Source: Pararge aegeria (taxonomy: Eukaryota; Arthropoda; Insecta; Lepidoptera; Nymphalidae). Taken from it: a stretch of DNA of 64,000 nucleotides. The stretch is from assembly GCF_905163445.1 (NCBI RefSeq), contig NC_053182.1, positions 9,734,001 through 9,798,000 of the forward strand, given 5' to 3'. Position 1 is the stretch's first letter; the number at the start of each line of letters is the position of its first letter. This document shows, piece after piece, positions 12,763 through 24,246 of this stretch. Below the pieces are notes generated by a model. The model saw nothing but the letters and a program-made list of their open reading frames with translations, made no database searches and was not told where the DNA came from. The position numbers and the translations under genes were made by a program.

Positions 12763-12965
12763 CAGTGGCGTGCATAGAGGGTATGCACAGGGTATGCAGA
12801 TGATACAAAATAAAGAAAATCTCCAGTAAGAGTAATAAATAATTAAGGATAGGCTTTTTATAACTCTTACAACGTCTATCCTAAGTTATTTATAACTGTT
12901 ACTGGAAATTTTCTTCATTTTATATCATCTGAATAACCTTTGCATACCCTCTATTCACGCCACTG
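12763..12965. mobile_element. hAT-like MITE with long TIRs and 8-bp TSD
   Basis: The 203 bp element has terminal inverted repeats of about 70 bp, starting CAGTGGCGTGCATAGAGGGT at the left and CAGTGGCGTGAATAGAGGGT when the right end is read backwards. Both ends are flanked by the same 8 bp, CCTGTAGT (12755-12762 and 12966-12973). An 8-bp duplication with short CAG-type termini is the signature of the hAT superfamily. There is no coding capacity. A diverged relative lies at 62625-62769. Confidence 0.88.
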
Positions 12966-12973
12966 CCTGTAGT

Positions 12974-15900
12974 CACAAAATTAGCAATCGCCGATGCTAG
13001 AAGCGTGGGATTTTTTCGTCAAAGCAAGTTGGCGTGTTGCAGTTTATAACGTTGACTACTCGTGCATTTGATCGTAAGGAAAGGCTATCGACGCGGCACA
13101 TTCGCTCGTGGATATAGTGCCGCCGCGCTGCCACGACCTAGGAGGATACATGGATTAAAGGATTTGGACAATAAGGTACACTGTACCCTCTGACGACAAA
13201 GGTCACAAATGTACGTAACTATCCTTTGAGTACGGAGGTAAAGTAAATGCCAATTTCGAACTTAAACCATCCAGTACACCCATCCAGTTACCAACTTGGG
13301 ACATGATTGCTAATGAAAATGAGTTAATTTAGGATGCCACTATTAAGCCAAACAATGCGCAATATATAAATTTAATTAAGATTATCGAGTATTCGTAATT
13401 ACTACAGAATTTATTATAGTTAACCGATAAATTCTTTTTAAACATATAAACTGGAATACAGTTTTCCTTTAGAAAATATTTATACGAATACCGTTGACAG
13501 TGCGAAAATTATTGGCATTGCATGCACTAAATTTTTATTGTGCCGTTCATATTTCGCATACAGTAAATATTATTCGCGACCACCAATGATGATAATAAAA
13601 TAAGATTTATATGACGACACATTTATGATTGATGGAATATTCATTATTAATAAGTATGAGAATATAATGATCAATTTTAAATTACATAAATAACGTTATT
13701 TAATTTATTTACTTCAGTATTAATATATCATAACGTTAACGTATATAAAAATAACGTTTTATCAGAATTTAATTCATTTGGATAGGTTATGTATCACGTT
13801 CTCGACAAAACAATTTAATCGGAAATAAGTTATCGCTAAAAAGATTCTCACAGTCCTTTCTACAAAATAGAAGACCTAAATTCTCGAGGTGAGATTATTA
13901 TTCATTCAGTTGCCCAATACCAGCTTTGAAATATCTCAGCACAATATTTTTCCCCAAAGTTAATGTTGTTTAAACATTTATTTCTCAACAGATCCAGGGA
14001 ACATTTTAAAAATGACATAGAAGGTAAAATTTACGTTATTAGAGATATTTTGGTCAAAAGTAAGACTATATATACTGTACCTACATATAGTTTTTTCATA
14101 GTCTTACTTTTTATCCCTATCTACCTGAGCTGAAGTATCTTTAGGCGATATTTAAAATGTGCCACTAGTAGTAATGATAAATACAATTTTTTTAAATGTG
14201 GCAGTTGTTTACATAGAGTTAATCCAATTGGGTAGTTACTAGAGTAAACGGAATAGCATTTGATGCACCGCGTGTATCTGGTCAACAATGAAAAAAACTG
14301 CTTTAGGTCTTCAAATTGTCAATAATCAATAGTCATTATAGATAGGACTCTTAAATAGGTACGGCCCCTTACGACGATAGAGGGGGAACGGGGACACAGG
14401 GTTGGCCTCATCCACAAATTCAAAGTTTCTAATACGCTATGAAGCAAGATTTGACAGGTGTTATGGCTTAGATAATAAAATCTGAAACGTGAAAATTTGG
14501 ATGAGCACCAAAGTTCGTTGAAATGGCCGATGTATCGAGCAACTGAAGCAGACATGTTCTGAAGTGGACACTTAAGCAGGTGGCTTTATGTCGTAGGTTG
14601 AAAAATAAGAATTTGTAGTTGCGCTTTTCTTATGGACGAAAGTATGACCAGTGGTAGAAATTTTAAGAACAAAGATCTATTTTTTAATAACACCACGCTA
14701 TGACCCAATCCACACTAGACACCATCCACACGATATAACGCAGGTAAAACTGATGGCCACAGCTAGTCGGTGATTGTTATAAATATAGAACTATTTAAAA
14801 ATTTTATAAAAAAATTGCGATGTTTTTAAGGCTACACGTCTGAGGATTCAAGAGTTATCAAATCTATTTCCATTACAAATCCCTGGGCGACTAGTACACA
14901 TAAAAACTCACTTGGCCAACTAAGTTTAATTTTATGCTCCTAAAATAAACCGACTTGTAAAATATTCAAATATAGTTAAGATTACCTATGCTTTAAAAAA
15001 AATCATTTAAAAATATTGAGAAGGAAACAAAATGTTTGAACACGAAAAAAAATCCATTTATCTAAATATTCCTGATAAGTGGAGTTAATTAACTCGAGCG
15101 GCATGGGCGTTCCTTTATAAACACTCCTTATATTTGCCACGTATCTACTTGGTAGCAAAGTAAAAGCCCGGTCCAGAATAAATAGCGCTCCATTAGTCTC
15201 AACCATCGGCTGTCACAGCTGAACGTGAAAACAATGCGCTTTACGCTTTTTGTGGCGCCGCGGCTGGACAATCCTTGCCTTCAAAGGTAGAATGATACGC
15301 AATGAGATATCAGCCGAGGTACTGTTTGTACTTCTTTAACAATGGGTTTTTAATAGACATCTGAGTACTTGCAGTATATGCAAGAGATAATGTAAATTAT
15401 ATAATATATTAGCTATTATCAAATTCAATCAAATATTTTGTCGTCTCAAAGAAAGCCAGAGATGCAATTGTCTGCTTTAAGCTTTTCAAAATACAAGTTA
15501 TAATTGAAAGAGCCTATCATATAATTAGAATAATATTATTTTCTAGCTTCCATCAATAAATAATTATCCCCATGTTTCACGGTATCGCCAATTTAATAAC
15601 TATGGCCTTTTTTTTATGAATGTAATGTAGCCTACATATACTCTTCTTATAAACGACCTTCCTAATTCGGCATTTTTTTATATTGCACATTTGTAGCGTT
15701 GTGTTAAAGCATTGAAAAATAAAAACAAAAAAGTTTTCAACATCATAATATTAGAAAAGATTAAAAAGAAAACACAAAAATAAACATTTAAGATATGGAA
15801 AAATTACATTCTGTCTGAATTATTTTTAATTAAATCCTGTTAATATTTCGAAATTTTATACTGTCGGTGTACCGCAAACCTTTTATTTAACGTCGAAAGT

Positions 15901-16082
15901 AAGTAATTTTGTCATTACACACATTGCACAGTGGTCAGGGAACGCGCTTCGTAATGCGCTGAAAAACAGGAAACTGAAAATATTGTCATTATAACTTAAC
16001 TAAATTATTTTTATGTAATTTGATAATGTAAACTTTAAACTTCCTGGTTTGACCCATAGTCATTTTAATTCTTTCTATATTG
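12974..16082. other. AT-rich stretch, no gene seen
   Basis: No supported gene. A CpG-richer patch at 13060-13145 and a hairpin (AAAAGTAAGACTAT pairing with ATAGTCTTACTTTT, 14057-14112) stand out weakly. Minus-strand frames at 14319-14555 and 15003-15206 have no recognisable domain. Confidence 0.5.
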
Positions 16083-16084
16083 TA

Positions 16085-16162
16085 TGTGTGTTTTTATTAC
16101 CGGCTCAGAGTATATCTTATATTAAAATATTAGATATACCCTGAGCCGGTAATAAAAACACA
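16085..16162. mobile_element. Small TA-flanked palindromic MITE
   Basis: Two arms of roughly 35-40 bp pair with only a few mismatches. The left arm begins TGTGTGTTTTTATTACCGGC and the right arm ends GCCGGTAATAAAAACACA. A TA dinucleotide sits at each edge (16083-16084 and 16163-16164), as expected for Tc1/mariner-type target duplication. It has no coding capacity. The superfamily is inferred from the TA flanks only. Confidence 0.7.
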
Positions 16163-16375
16163 TATCAGTAATTTTAATATTTAAATGTTACTAGGTGATT
16201 GGCTGTAACCACATTTTTCTTTTATAAATGCAAAAGTAACTACGATGAAGGAGTACAAATTAATAAATTCACTTTCGCACTTTATGATGTTCATTATTAA
16301 TTGTTAATAATGCTTATACCCTATCTACTAAGGTTTCGGGATAAAATGTATCCTGCATATTTTATACATGCAGCC

Positions 16376-16480
16376 ATCAATATTAATATTATAAATGCAA
16401 AATTTTGTTTATTTGTGTTTCGGTTTAACTACTGCTCCGATTTTGATGTAATTTAGCATAGCAATTTAGCATATATACAA
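16376..16480 (+). mobile_element. Truncated Helitron-like 5' fragment
   Basis: AATATTAATATTATAAATGC followed by TTTGTTTATTTGTGTTTCGG and CTGCTCCGATTTTGATG matches the 5' region of the Helitron-like family seen at 8728 and 41427. The 3' end is missing; a SINE begins at 16491. Confidence 0.5.
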
Positions 16481-16490
16481 CTTGCATTAC

Positions 16491-16757
16491 TGACGGCCGA
16501 TTGGCATAGTGGGCAGTGACCCTGTTTTCGGCATCCGAGGCAGTGGGTTCGATTCCCACAACCGTAAAATGCTTGTGTGATAAACAGGAATGGTATTTAA
16601 GTGTCTGGGTGTTTATTTGTATATTATAAGTATTTACGTATATTTATTACTATTCATAAAAAAAATCATGAGTCATCTTAGTACCCATAACACCAAGGTA
16701 CGCTTATTTTGGGGCTAGATGGCGATGTGTGTATTGTAGTTTATTTATTTATTTATC
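16491..16757 (+). mobile_element. tRNA-derived SINE, family A (near full length)
   Basis: The head reads TGACGGCCGATTGGCATAGT (A box), followed by a clear B box, GGGTTCGATTCCC. The body includes GTGTCTGGGTGTTTAT, CATCTTAGTACCCATAACAC and GGCTAGATGGCGATGTGTGT, and the end is a TTTATTTATTTATTTA tail. The copy at 56921 shares the same landmarks throughout, and a truncated reversed copy lies at 45215-45455. Family A is a widely spread lepidopteran SINE type, transcribed by RNA polymerase III and mobilised by a LINE. Confidence 0.9.
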
Positions 16758-16849
16758 ATGATGATGGACACGGGATGGAATAATCAATCACCGGTCCGTT
16801 AACTATTTATATGTATAAATCACGCAAGTCTGACGCTCCTTTGCTGCGT

Positions 16850-16920
16850 AATAAAAGACCAAGCCCCCTTACGCACTAACGCATTTATAATTTTAGTTTA
16901 GGAATAGTAATATAAACCAA
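16850..16920 (-). mobile_element. Helitron-like fragment (minus strand)
   Basis: Read on the minus strand, it gives ATTATAAATGCGTTAGTGCG, the ATTATAAATGCG phrase of the Helitron-like 5' region. It is a short remnant only. Confidence 0.4.
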
Positions 16921-17028
16921 AAAAGAAATAAAATACCGTTGTCCTATAAACAAGAAGCTAAAAGAAAATGTAGGCAGTAAGAAGATTTTGGCTATAACGT
17001 ACGAAGTCTCTAGAGTTAGGACAGATCG

Positions 17029-17305
17029 ATTCTTGAAGAAAAGAAAACCCAGTACGTATGTAAGTACTCGTAGGTATAACTAGTCTGGGGATATCGTATT
17101 TACATGCCTACAAAATTGTATTTCATGTGGATACATTTTTAAGACTAATCAACTTAGTAATTAAGAAATATGTCAAATACAGTTTACTTTCAGGACTTCG
17201 TAAATGAACAAGTAATCTTTATGGGTTCGACCTGCAGTCTGTCCTTTAAGGGATGTCAGAAAAGCTGTACCTAATGCTGTGTGTGCACAGTTCTAACAAC
17301 TTATT
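17029..17305 (+). repeat. Tandem duplication, copy 1
   Basis: This segment is repeated directly after itself. Shared landmarks are ATTCTTGAAG, GTACGTATGTAAGTA, TGTATTTCATGTGGATACAT, TTTATGGGTTCGACCTGCAG and GCTGTGTGTGCACAGTTCTA. Copy 1 has about 30 extra bases near its start. The unit is not a recognised transposon and has no long frame. Confidence 0.92.
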
Positions 17306-17553
17306 ATTCTTGAAGTAAAGAAAACACGGTACGTATGTAAGTAGATACCTGTTTACTAAATTGTATTTCATGTGGATACATTTTTAAGACTACTAAACTT
17401 AGGAATTGAGAAATATGTCAAATACTGTTTACTTTCAGGACTTCGTAGTTGAACAAGTAATCTTTATGGGTTCGACCTGCAGTCTGTCCTTTTAGGGATG
17501 TCAGTAAAGCTGTACCTAATGCTGTGTGTGCACAGTTCTAACAACTTATTATT
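17306..17553 (+). repeat. Tandem duplication, copy 2
   Basis: Second unit of the duplication, about 248 bp, differing from copy 1 by scattered substitutions (for example CTACTAAACTTAGGAATTG against CTAATCAACTTAGTAATTA) and one deletion. The divergence shows the duplication is not brand new. Confidence 0.92.
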
Positions 17554-17584
17554 GCAACATAGACACTACTGCGATGAAGATAGG

Positions 17585-17795
17585 GAACTTTTATTAGGTG
17601 CGTTTATAATTTTAGTTGATTAGTAAGGGCGTGGAGGGAGAACAAACTTCTTCGTGAGATAAAAAGTAGCCTCTCTGTCCTTTCATCCAACTCGACGCCA
17701 AAAATCAAGTTGATGGTTGTTTATGAGGGACGTGAAGGAAGGACAAACAAACAAATAAACAATTTCGCATTTTTTTAAATTATAAAGGTAAAATA
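17585..17795 (-). mobile_element. Degenerate Helitron-like element (minus strand)
   Basis: On the minus strand, AAATGCGAAATTG is followed by GTTTATTTGTTTGTTTGTCC, TCACGTCCCTCAT and GGACAGAGAGGCTACTTTTT. These are the family's target-cue phrases near the 5' end. The 3' CTAG terminus is not recognisable. Confidence 0.5.
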
Positions 17796-19456
17796 TTATA
17801 TGAATTTGGTATTTAGAAATATTGTTGATAAGTTAATAATTCACTCATCAGTTCAATTAAAAGATTATGTCCGTTTTCACTAACGACGAACTAGGCAATA
17901 TCTTAATAAAGTAACGCCTAATCTCAGGAGATTCCTATTAAATCAACTTTTCACCAATAGTTAGCATCTAAGAGTTGGCGCAACGTTTTGTTTTTCTATA
18001 AACATCGCCTAAATTATTAGGAATTCGATTGATACTTCGACTCCTAGGTTTAGTGAAAATGGTCATAGGAACGCTTTATTAATACCTAATCTTTACCAAC
18101 ATGTAACAGTTTAAATAAAAAATACCCTTTTAAATGTATAGCCGCCGTTTTCCTTCTGTGTAATCAGGATTAACAATGTTGATGCCTTATCTACGCTGAA
18201 CAATGGAAACGCTGTCTCCACATTTTATTTCTATGAAACATTTTTCTAAAAAACTTACCTTATAAATCTTGTGGTTGGCGCGGCGCTTTAAGCTCTAGTT
18301 TTAGAAATCTTTTATTTTTCCTTACCTGTAACAATACATGATTCAGTTAGTCTATTTATAAATAAAATCAACACGTTTGCGAAGCTGAAGATGCGGAGCA
18401 TTTTCGAAAATCTACCATGTAATAGGTATTCCTTTTCTATCGAAGGTGGAACCAACAATGTTAAAATTAATTAGAAAATATACAAATTCAGCTTCCGTTC
18501 CAATATACCTCTGCGGTGAACGCTCAAGATACCACATTATTAAAGGAAGTAGGTATCAGTGTCCGACCGACACACGATTTTCAGCCGAAACAGTAACTGA
18601 ATATTCGTCTCGGCTCCTAGTTTCAGCTGAACACTTAACTGAAACGGAAACTTATGTAGTTAAGTAAACTCTGTGTTGAATTTAACTTATTCTCTATAAT
18701 CTTATGTTTTTCTTAGCTTTGTAAGCATTAATATTTGATAAACAAAAGAAAGGTTATTTAAGGAAATATAAATATAATTTTAGCTACTGTATATTGTCGA
18801 CGGTGCAGGGCGTAACGGTAAAACTCAAGAGTTTGTGTTTTACACCTTTTAAATTTTAAACCTTTTTTGTATTTTTCGATTAAATAAATAAAATTAAATG
18901 AATAAATAAATAATAAGCGAAAAAAACTCTTAATTATGATTTGCAGTGAAATATATTAGTTCATGAATTAAAAACAAAAAATAGTTCTTGGTATACCTAG
19001 CCTACCTAGATGACCGGCTTGGATAAGTGTATGACATATTATAGAAAAACCTTTGTCCAGAAAGACTAATGACTAAGTTATAAAAAAATATCCAAAAAAA
19101 CTACTTATTACAAGAATTCGGCTTTTTTTAGTGTCAATTTTTGAAATGAAACTTCTCACGGGATATTTCACGGGAAGTGTTCAAGCGCCTGAGGCGTTTT
19201 GAGCACTTTTTGGGTGAACAAAAATTATGGAACTGAAACTCGCGTCTTTGCCACCGCACATAGATTGTACATAGTTTTTACGTGTATCGTTTGTTATGCT
19301 TTTTTACAATCCTCAAGTAGCTAAGTAGTTGTTAAGTTATAGTAGCCAAATGTTAGCTGCTTATGTTTTACAAATACTTTACGTTATACAGGTACTTCAC
19401 CGATACCATTTCAAGAAAAGAAGATTTTTTCAAATGAATGACTGAGTTGAGGTAAC
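17796..19456. other. AT-rich stretch, no gene seen
   Basis: The plus frame at 18446-18667 (73 codons) contains a short internal repetition but no domain I recognise. No dispersed repeat is identified. Confidence 0.5.
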
Positions 19457-19650
19457 AACCATAAAAAAGCTGCTTCACTTTCGGGGGACCGAGTTCGAAC
19501 CCGCACGGAACTCTAACTTTTCTAAGTAATTAAAATATCACTTTCTTCAACAGTGAAAGAAAACATCGTGAGGAAACCAGCATACCTGAGAATTTTCCAT
19601 AATGTTCTCAAAGATAGCCGGTATTGAGTTGATATGATGATGATGATGAC
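19457..19650 (+). mobile_element. tRNA-derived SINE, family B (5' truncated)
   Basis: The B box is visible as GAGTTCGAACCCGCACGG near 19490. It is followed by CTCTAACTTTTCTAAGTAAT, the reversed TTTCCTCACGATG motif (CATCGTGAGGAAACC), GCATACCTGAGAATTTTCC and a GATGATGATGATGA tail. It is plus oriented, and the A-box portion of the head is degraded. Confidence 0.75.
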
Positions 19651-20224
19651 TAATAAAAAAACGCATTGAGAACCACCATCTTTTTCAAGTCGGTTAAAAA
19701 AAGCCTTGCTGTCCTACAGTTTAACTCATATTGATGAAGGAGTTTTCTATTTAATGTCATCTGTCTACTTTATGCCTACCCTCGTCCAGACCTCTGTACA
19801 AGTTCCCTTTGCTTCTTTCGACCAATTATTGCTTACTCCCAAACTGCGGCTAAAAGTACGTATTTTTAGTAGAAACGAGCCGAAAGCGATACTTCTGTCG
19901 ATTACGAGGCAGGCAAATTATTTTAGGGGACACTTCGCATAATTAATCACGACTCTACAATTCAAAACCACCGGTGATGCAAAACAAAACGTGAGAAACC
20001 AGAAACACACCTGAATCCACAACTTTAAATTGAAGTGCCAATCATTGGAAAACTGATAAAATCGGCACTCTAGCCTGACTCCTGCGGAGCCGTCTTATAA
20101 AAAATAAAGTTCATAGCAGGTACTCTACGTTTCACATATAAAGAGACCGCTGTAGTATTCTTTAGTACTATTATATGCGAATGAGAACAACTTACGTTAC
20201 ATCTTGTTTAATAGTGTATTTTAT

Positions 20225-20430
20225 AGTAATTGTTGACGGATCATCAACTAATCCCCGAGCTCCCTGATGGTAAATGTTAAAACGCCGCCTAAAAACCGAG
20301 GCTATGCTACCAGCAACAACGCCTTTCAGACCGGAATATAGCAATACTGCTTGGTGGCAGGTATAAACATGGCGGTAGTACGTCCTTCGTTAAGCTCTGC
20401 CACAAAAAACTCTGCTATCACTACTACTAA
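20225..20430 (+). mobile_element. Dispersed repeat with GCAATACTGCTTGG-GGCAG core
   Basis: It contains TCCCTGATGGTAAATG, CGGAATATAGCAATACTGCT and TGGTGGCAGGTATAAACATG, followed by a CTCTGCCAC motif. The same core appears at 32100-32190 and 35505-35700. It has the dispersed, 5'-variable look of a LINE 3' end or a SINE, but I cannot assign the class. Confidence 0.5.
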
Positions 20431-23400
20431 AAGTGTATGTTTAAGTATTGTGCACCGAATAGTAGGGATAGTATCGTATTATATTATATTATTATATTTG
20501 CTATTATAGTAGCTCATGGATTTAAATCACTGCGTAGATCAAGGGCCAGTGTTGTGATATCGAAACATGAATATATAGAAACCTAATGTTAATAGAAGTC
20601 CCATAAATACTATCTACCTTTGCCTCACGTTTATAAATTTTCTCTTTAATTTACCCTATATCTCAATTTTGTTGCAAATTGATGACTGACGGAATACTAA
20701 AATATACGCGTTATCAAAATTAAAATCAAATGCTACTCAACCCCGTAGAGATTATTTGTGCTCAACGTTTTAAAATTTGATTGTAATTTAATAGATAGGT
20801 TATAGTCACAAATTAGTTGAAAACCCCTGATTGTGAAGATTAATAAAAACATAGGTGGAATTAAAATGAAAACCAAATTCGATTTGAACTTCCATTCAAT
20901 CATTAACTTTGCCTATCGGTATTTTTTATGTATCGGCTAATTCGTTTTGAGAATCCCTCCATTTTTTATGAAAGTCAGTTGAAAATAAAGACTCGGAAAT
21001 GTTTATACCCGTAGGGTTTTTTCAGACTTTTTTTTAAATACGATTGCGGGTTTCATGCTTAATTTTTCGTATATATAATCGGTACAATTTGAAGTGATTT
21101 TAGCACGGACCGTGCGATAGAATCAGGTACTAGGTAGGTAGGTACATTTTGACAATCATACTAATAATTAAAAGCAAAAGTACACAAGTACCTAAACGAA
21201 GAGACACAAGAATGAAATAAGCAATATTGTTTCTGTGTATCTCAGTAGAGCATCGAGAAAGAAACCTGACACTAGCAGCAAAATATTTCCATTATCCACA
21301 GTGTGATAGTTTGTTAAGACTACATCATTACTTGTGTAAACGACAAAAATAGCGCGAAACTGTTGACCTATGTCAGTGTCTCCAGAACAAAAGGCTGATT
21401 CAGCAATGCCAAATATAATAACGACAAGCTAGGTAGGTAAAGAAAGAAACAAACGACCGTTGTTTTATCAAAAAAAATATAATAGAATATAGGGTAAATA
21501 AGTAAATTTCGTTCCCATGTTGAGTGAGTTTTACGCATAAGTCGAATAAAGGAATAAAGAGGGCAGTAGATTAAGAATACGCGCTTTCCTTTTGTGGTTA
21601 CATCCGGTACGAGGCCTCCGTCGTTATTACTTGATTCTGTTAAGGTAACTCCTAAAATGAATACTGTTTATTGCTGGCTGCAGGCAGTTTCCTCGCTGGA
21701 CATAGTTTTTGGTGGTTAGAAGTGTAACTACATGCGACTTGTTGGTAGTGGCTTAATTAATTATAATCAAACCGCTCTCATTAATTTTGGACCTTCTATG
21801 TATCTATTTGTGGATGTAATTTCGGTGCAGTTACCTTTAGTAGTGTCGTGTTTTGTTCCTTTTATTCTAGCTTGAACTGTCCAATACACTGGACTGGAAT
21901 TTACAGACGAATATTTTAGTCAATAAATTAATTATGTTGCGAGACTGAAGCATCGCGAATATTCAACTACATTAATCACAAATAGGTAATACATATAATT
22001 TTACATAAATTCATTTATCAATCTTCATAACCTTTATAATAATATAACTGGAATATCCCAGATGTTTGTCACCGGCATTAATTTGAAGTAATGATTATTT
22101 TTAATGTTTGATCGTCTATTTCGTTTATCATTCTACTGATACGATCATATTAATATATTCCAACTTCCTTGCTGAATTAAGTAATACTTCAGGCTTACTC
22201 ATTTCCCACGAACAATTTAACTGAAGTGGGTTGGTGGGCTTAGGTAAAACTAAAAAATATACTATTAATTAACAATTACTGTTAGGTAAGTTCATCACAA
22301 GAATGTTAAAGACCATACTATTCAAACATATAAATACATACAACTACCGTCACCTGCTAGAATTATATATGACAAAACACGAATTGCGCAAGTTAGCCAC
22401 AACTATTCAGGTCTATGATTTAATCGTCATAAGACCTGAAGAATGCATACTGAATTCTAAAATCCATGCACGTCCCACTGCGATATGGCTGGATATGTTC
22501 CAAGAATTTCACCTGAAATCTGCAAGTTTCGTCACAAGTTCTGCTTTTACCGCCTGATCATAGTAAAATGTAGAGTACCTACGATTATAATTAACATTAA
22601 ATTCAAAGATGTCCGGAATTAGATCTCGCTGCAGCTTTGTTAAATTTACTCACACATATCTTATGAACATATTTTATTCCAACTCGTCATGACTCATCAA
22701 CTTTATCACGTCCCTACCCTACCTTCTGCTGTTTAATTTTGAAAACTTATTTTGTTTTAACAACTTTTTGCCCTAAACCCTACCCTCAAAAGTTAGTCAA
22801 GTTACGAGTATAAACCATTAATTACCAAGGAAACTATTTCGTGAATTTAAGTAGGATATTTGGACCAAAAATTTTAAGAATCTTAAAATTGTAATATAAC
22901 TGTGCACTATTCCTGGAAACATGTCACCATCCTACCAAAGTACATTTTTAATATGGGTAGGATCTTTTCACTTTTTTTGCCATCTTCTTGGTTCTTGCCT
23001 ACGCTTTTTCACGACAGTGAAACCAGAAAATGTATAGAATAAAAAAGGTAGAGGCGTTTACATAATAACTGATACGGCCGGCACAGGTTTGCCAAAAAAT
23101 TACTCTTACTCTGATGTTTATTAATTCGAAACGACTGTAATACTGTCATCATATGTTAAGTATAAGGTCACATTTGCGGGTATGTAGGCACATATGTGTA
23201 AGTTTTTCTAGAGTTTTTTGTTATTATGTTTTAAACATATCGTCTGTTAACATATCGTTCATGTTAGTGGTCCAAGTTACTTGTACAAGTTACTGGTTCA
23301 AGCGATATTACGCATACCTACTATTTGCACATGTTACTGTCTGGGGCATACTACTTGCAAGCGCGTCTCTATGCAAAAGGAGTTGATCACTATGATCGAT

Positions 23401-24189
23401 CGCAGCGTCCGATTGCATCTCAATCGATCACGCCCTGTACGGTGCCGCATCCGATGCCACTATGTTCCCTCTTATGTTATGTATCTGTATCATAAGAACA
23501 AGATTGTCTCGGTCGCAATTAAGGGTTCGCAAATATCAAAAGTAAAATGTACCAAATATCAATCGTTTTGGAATCGCAAATCCTGTACTTCTGATTTTGG
23601 TTTTACAAATGTTCAGTCAAAATCCCGAGCTAAAGAATTGTAGCCCAATTTGAGCTTTAAACGATGCAAATAAGATACATTTTACTCCAATGATCTAGTA
23701 TTTTCATACTCGAAAACTACTCGAACGAGCAAATCTTGTACTAAGGCTACTGTATGGAAGACGTCACACCGATTCCGTGGACAGTGCGTGGCAGGGGTCG
23801 CTTCACGCAACGCATGCTTCTGAAGACAAACTGCCTGTAGCGTGAAGCGGTTAATAACGTTGAATTCTATGGCATTTATTCAAAGGCCTCATACGGATAC
23901 GCACAAAACAGATTCTGTGCGCGGAAACGCAAGTTGGTGACTTGTTGTACATATATTCAAGGTTTCAAATTATAAGAAGTGTTCGTGGAAAAAGGTCGCG
24001 GAGTTCAGAATATAAACTAATTTTATTGAATGTTTACTAACTAGTTGGTTGGTTGATCAGGTGTTAATAACCCAACACTTTTGACAACGCATGCGTGAAT
24101 AAACAAACGCATCACAGTATTGCGTTCTGAGCGTTTGCACGGCGTCGTGCAGCAACAGTCATTCGACACGCACACTTGCTGCACAAGCA
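20431..24189. other. AT-rich stretch, no gene seen
   Basis: Two plus frames deserve a note but no name: 22303-22557 (84 codons) and 23281-23643 (120 codons, basic, cysteine-containing). Neither shows a domain I recognise nor an identifiable splice context. The patch 23395-23460 is richer in GATC/CGATC words than its surroundings. Confidence 0.45.
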
Positions 24190-24190
24190 A

Positions 24191-24246
24191 CACACAGTCA
24201 TACAGTGCGTTTAAGCCGAGGCTTAAACGCACTGTATGACTGTGTG
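24191..24246. repeat. Perfect 27-bp inverted repeat with 2-nt spacer
   Basis: The left arm 24191-24217 (CACACAGTCATACAGTGCGT then TTAAGCC) is the exact reverse complement of the right arm 24220-24246, leaving GA as the spacer. The arms contain no obvious MITE terminus, and I see no target-site duplication. Confidence 0.95.

Noticed and set aside
16491..16570. Possible tRNA gene (TTGGCATAGTGGGCAG, GGGTTCGATTCCC).
   Set aside because: It is the head of a SINE whose body and tail are present and which recurs at 56921 and 45455.
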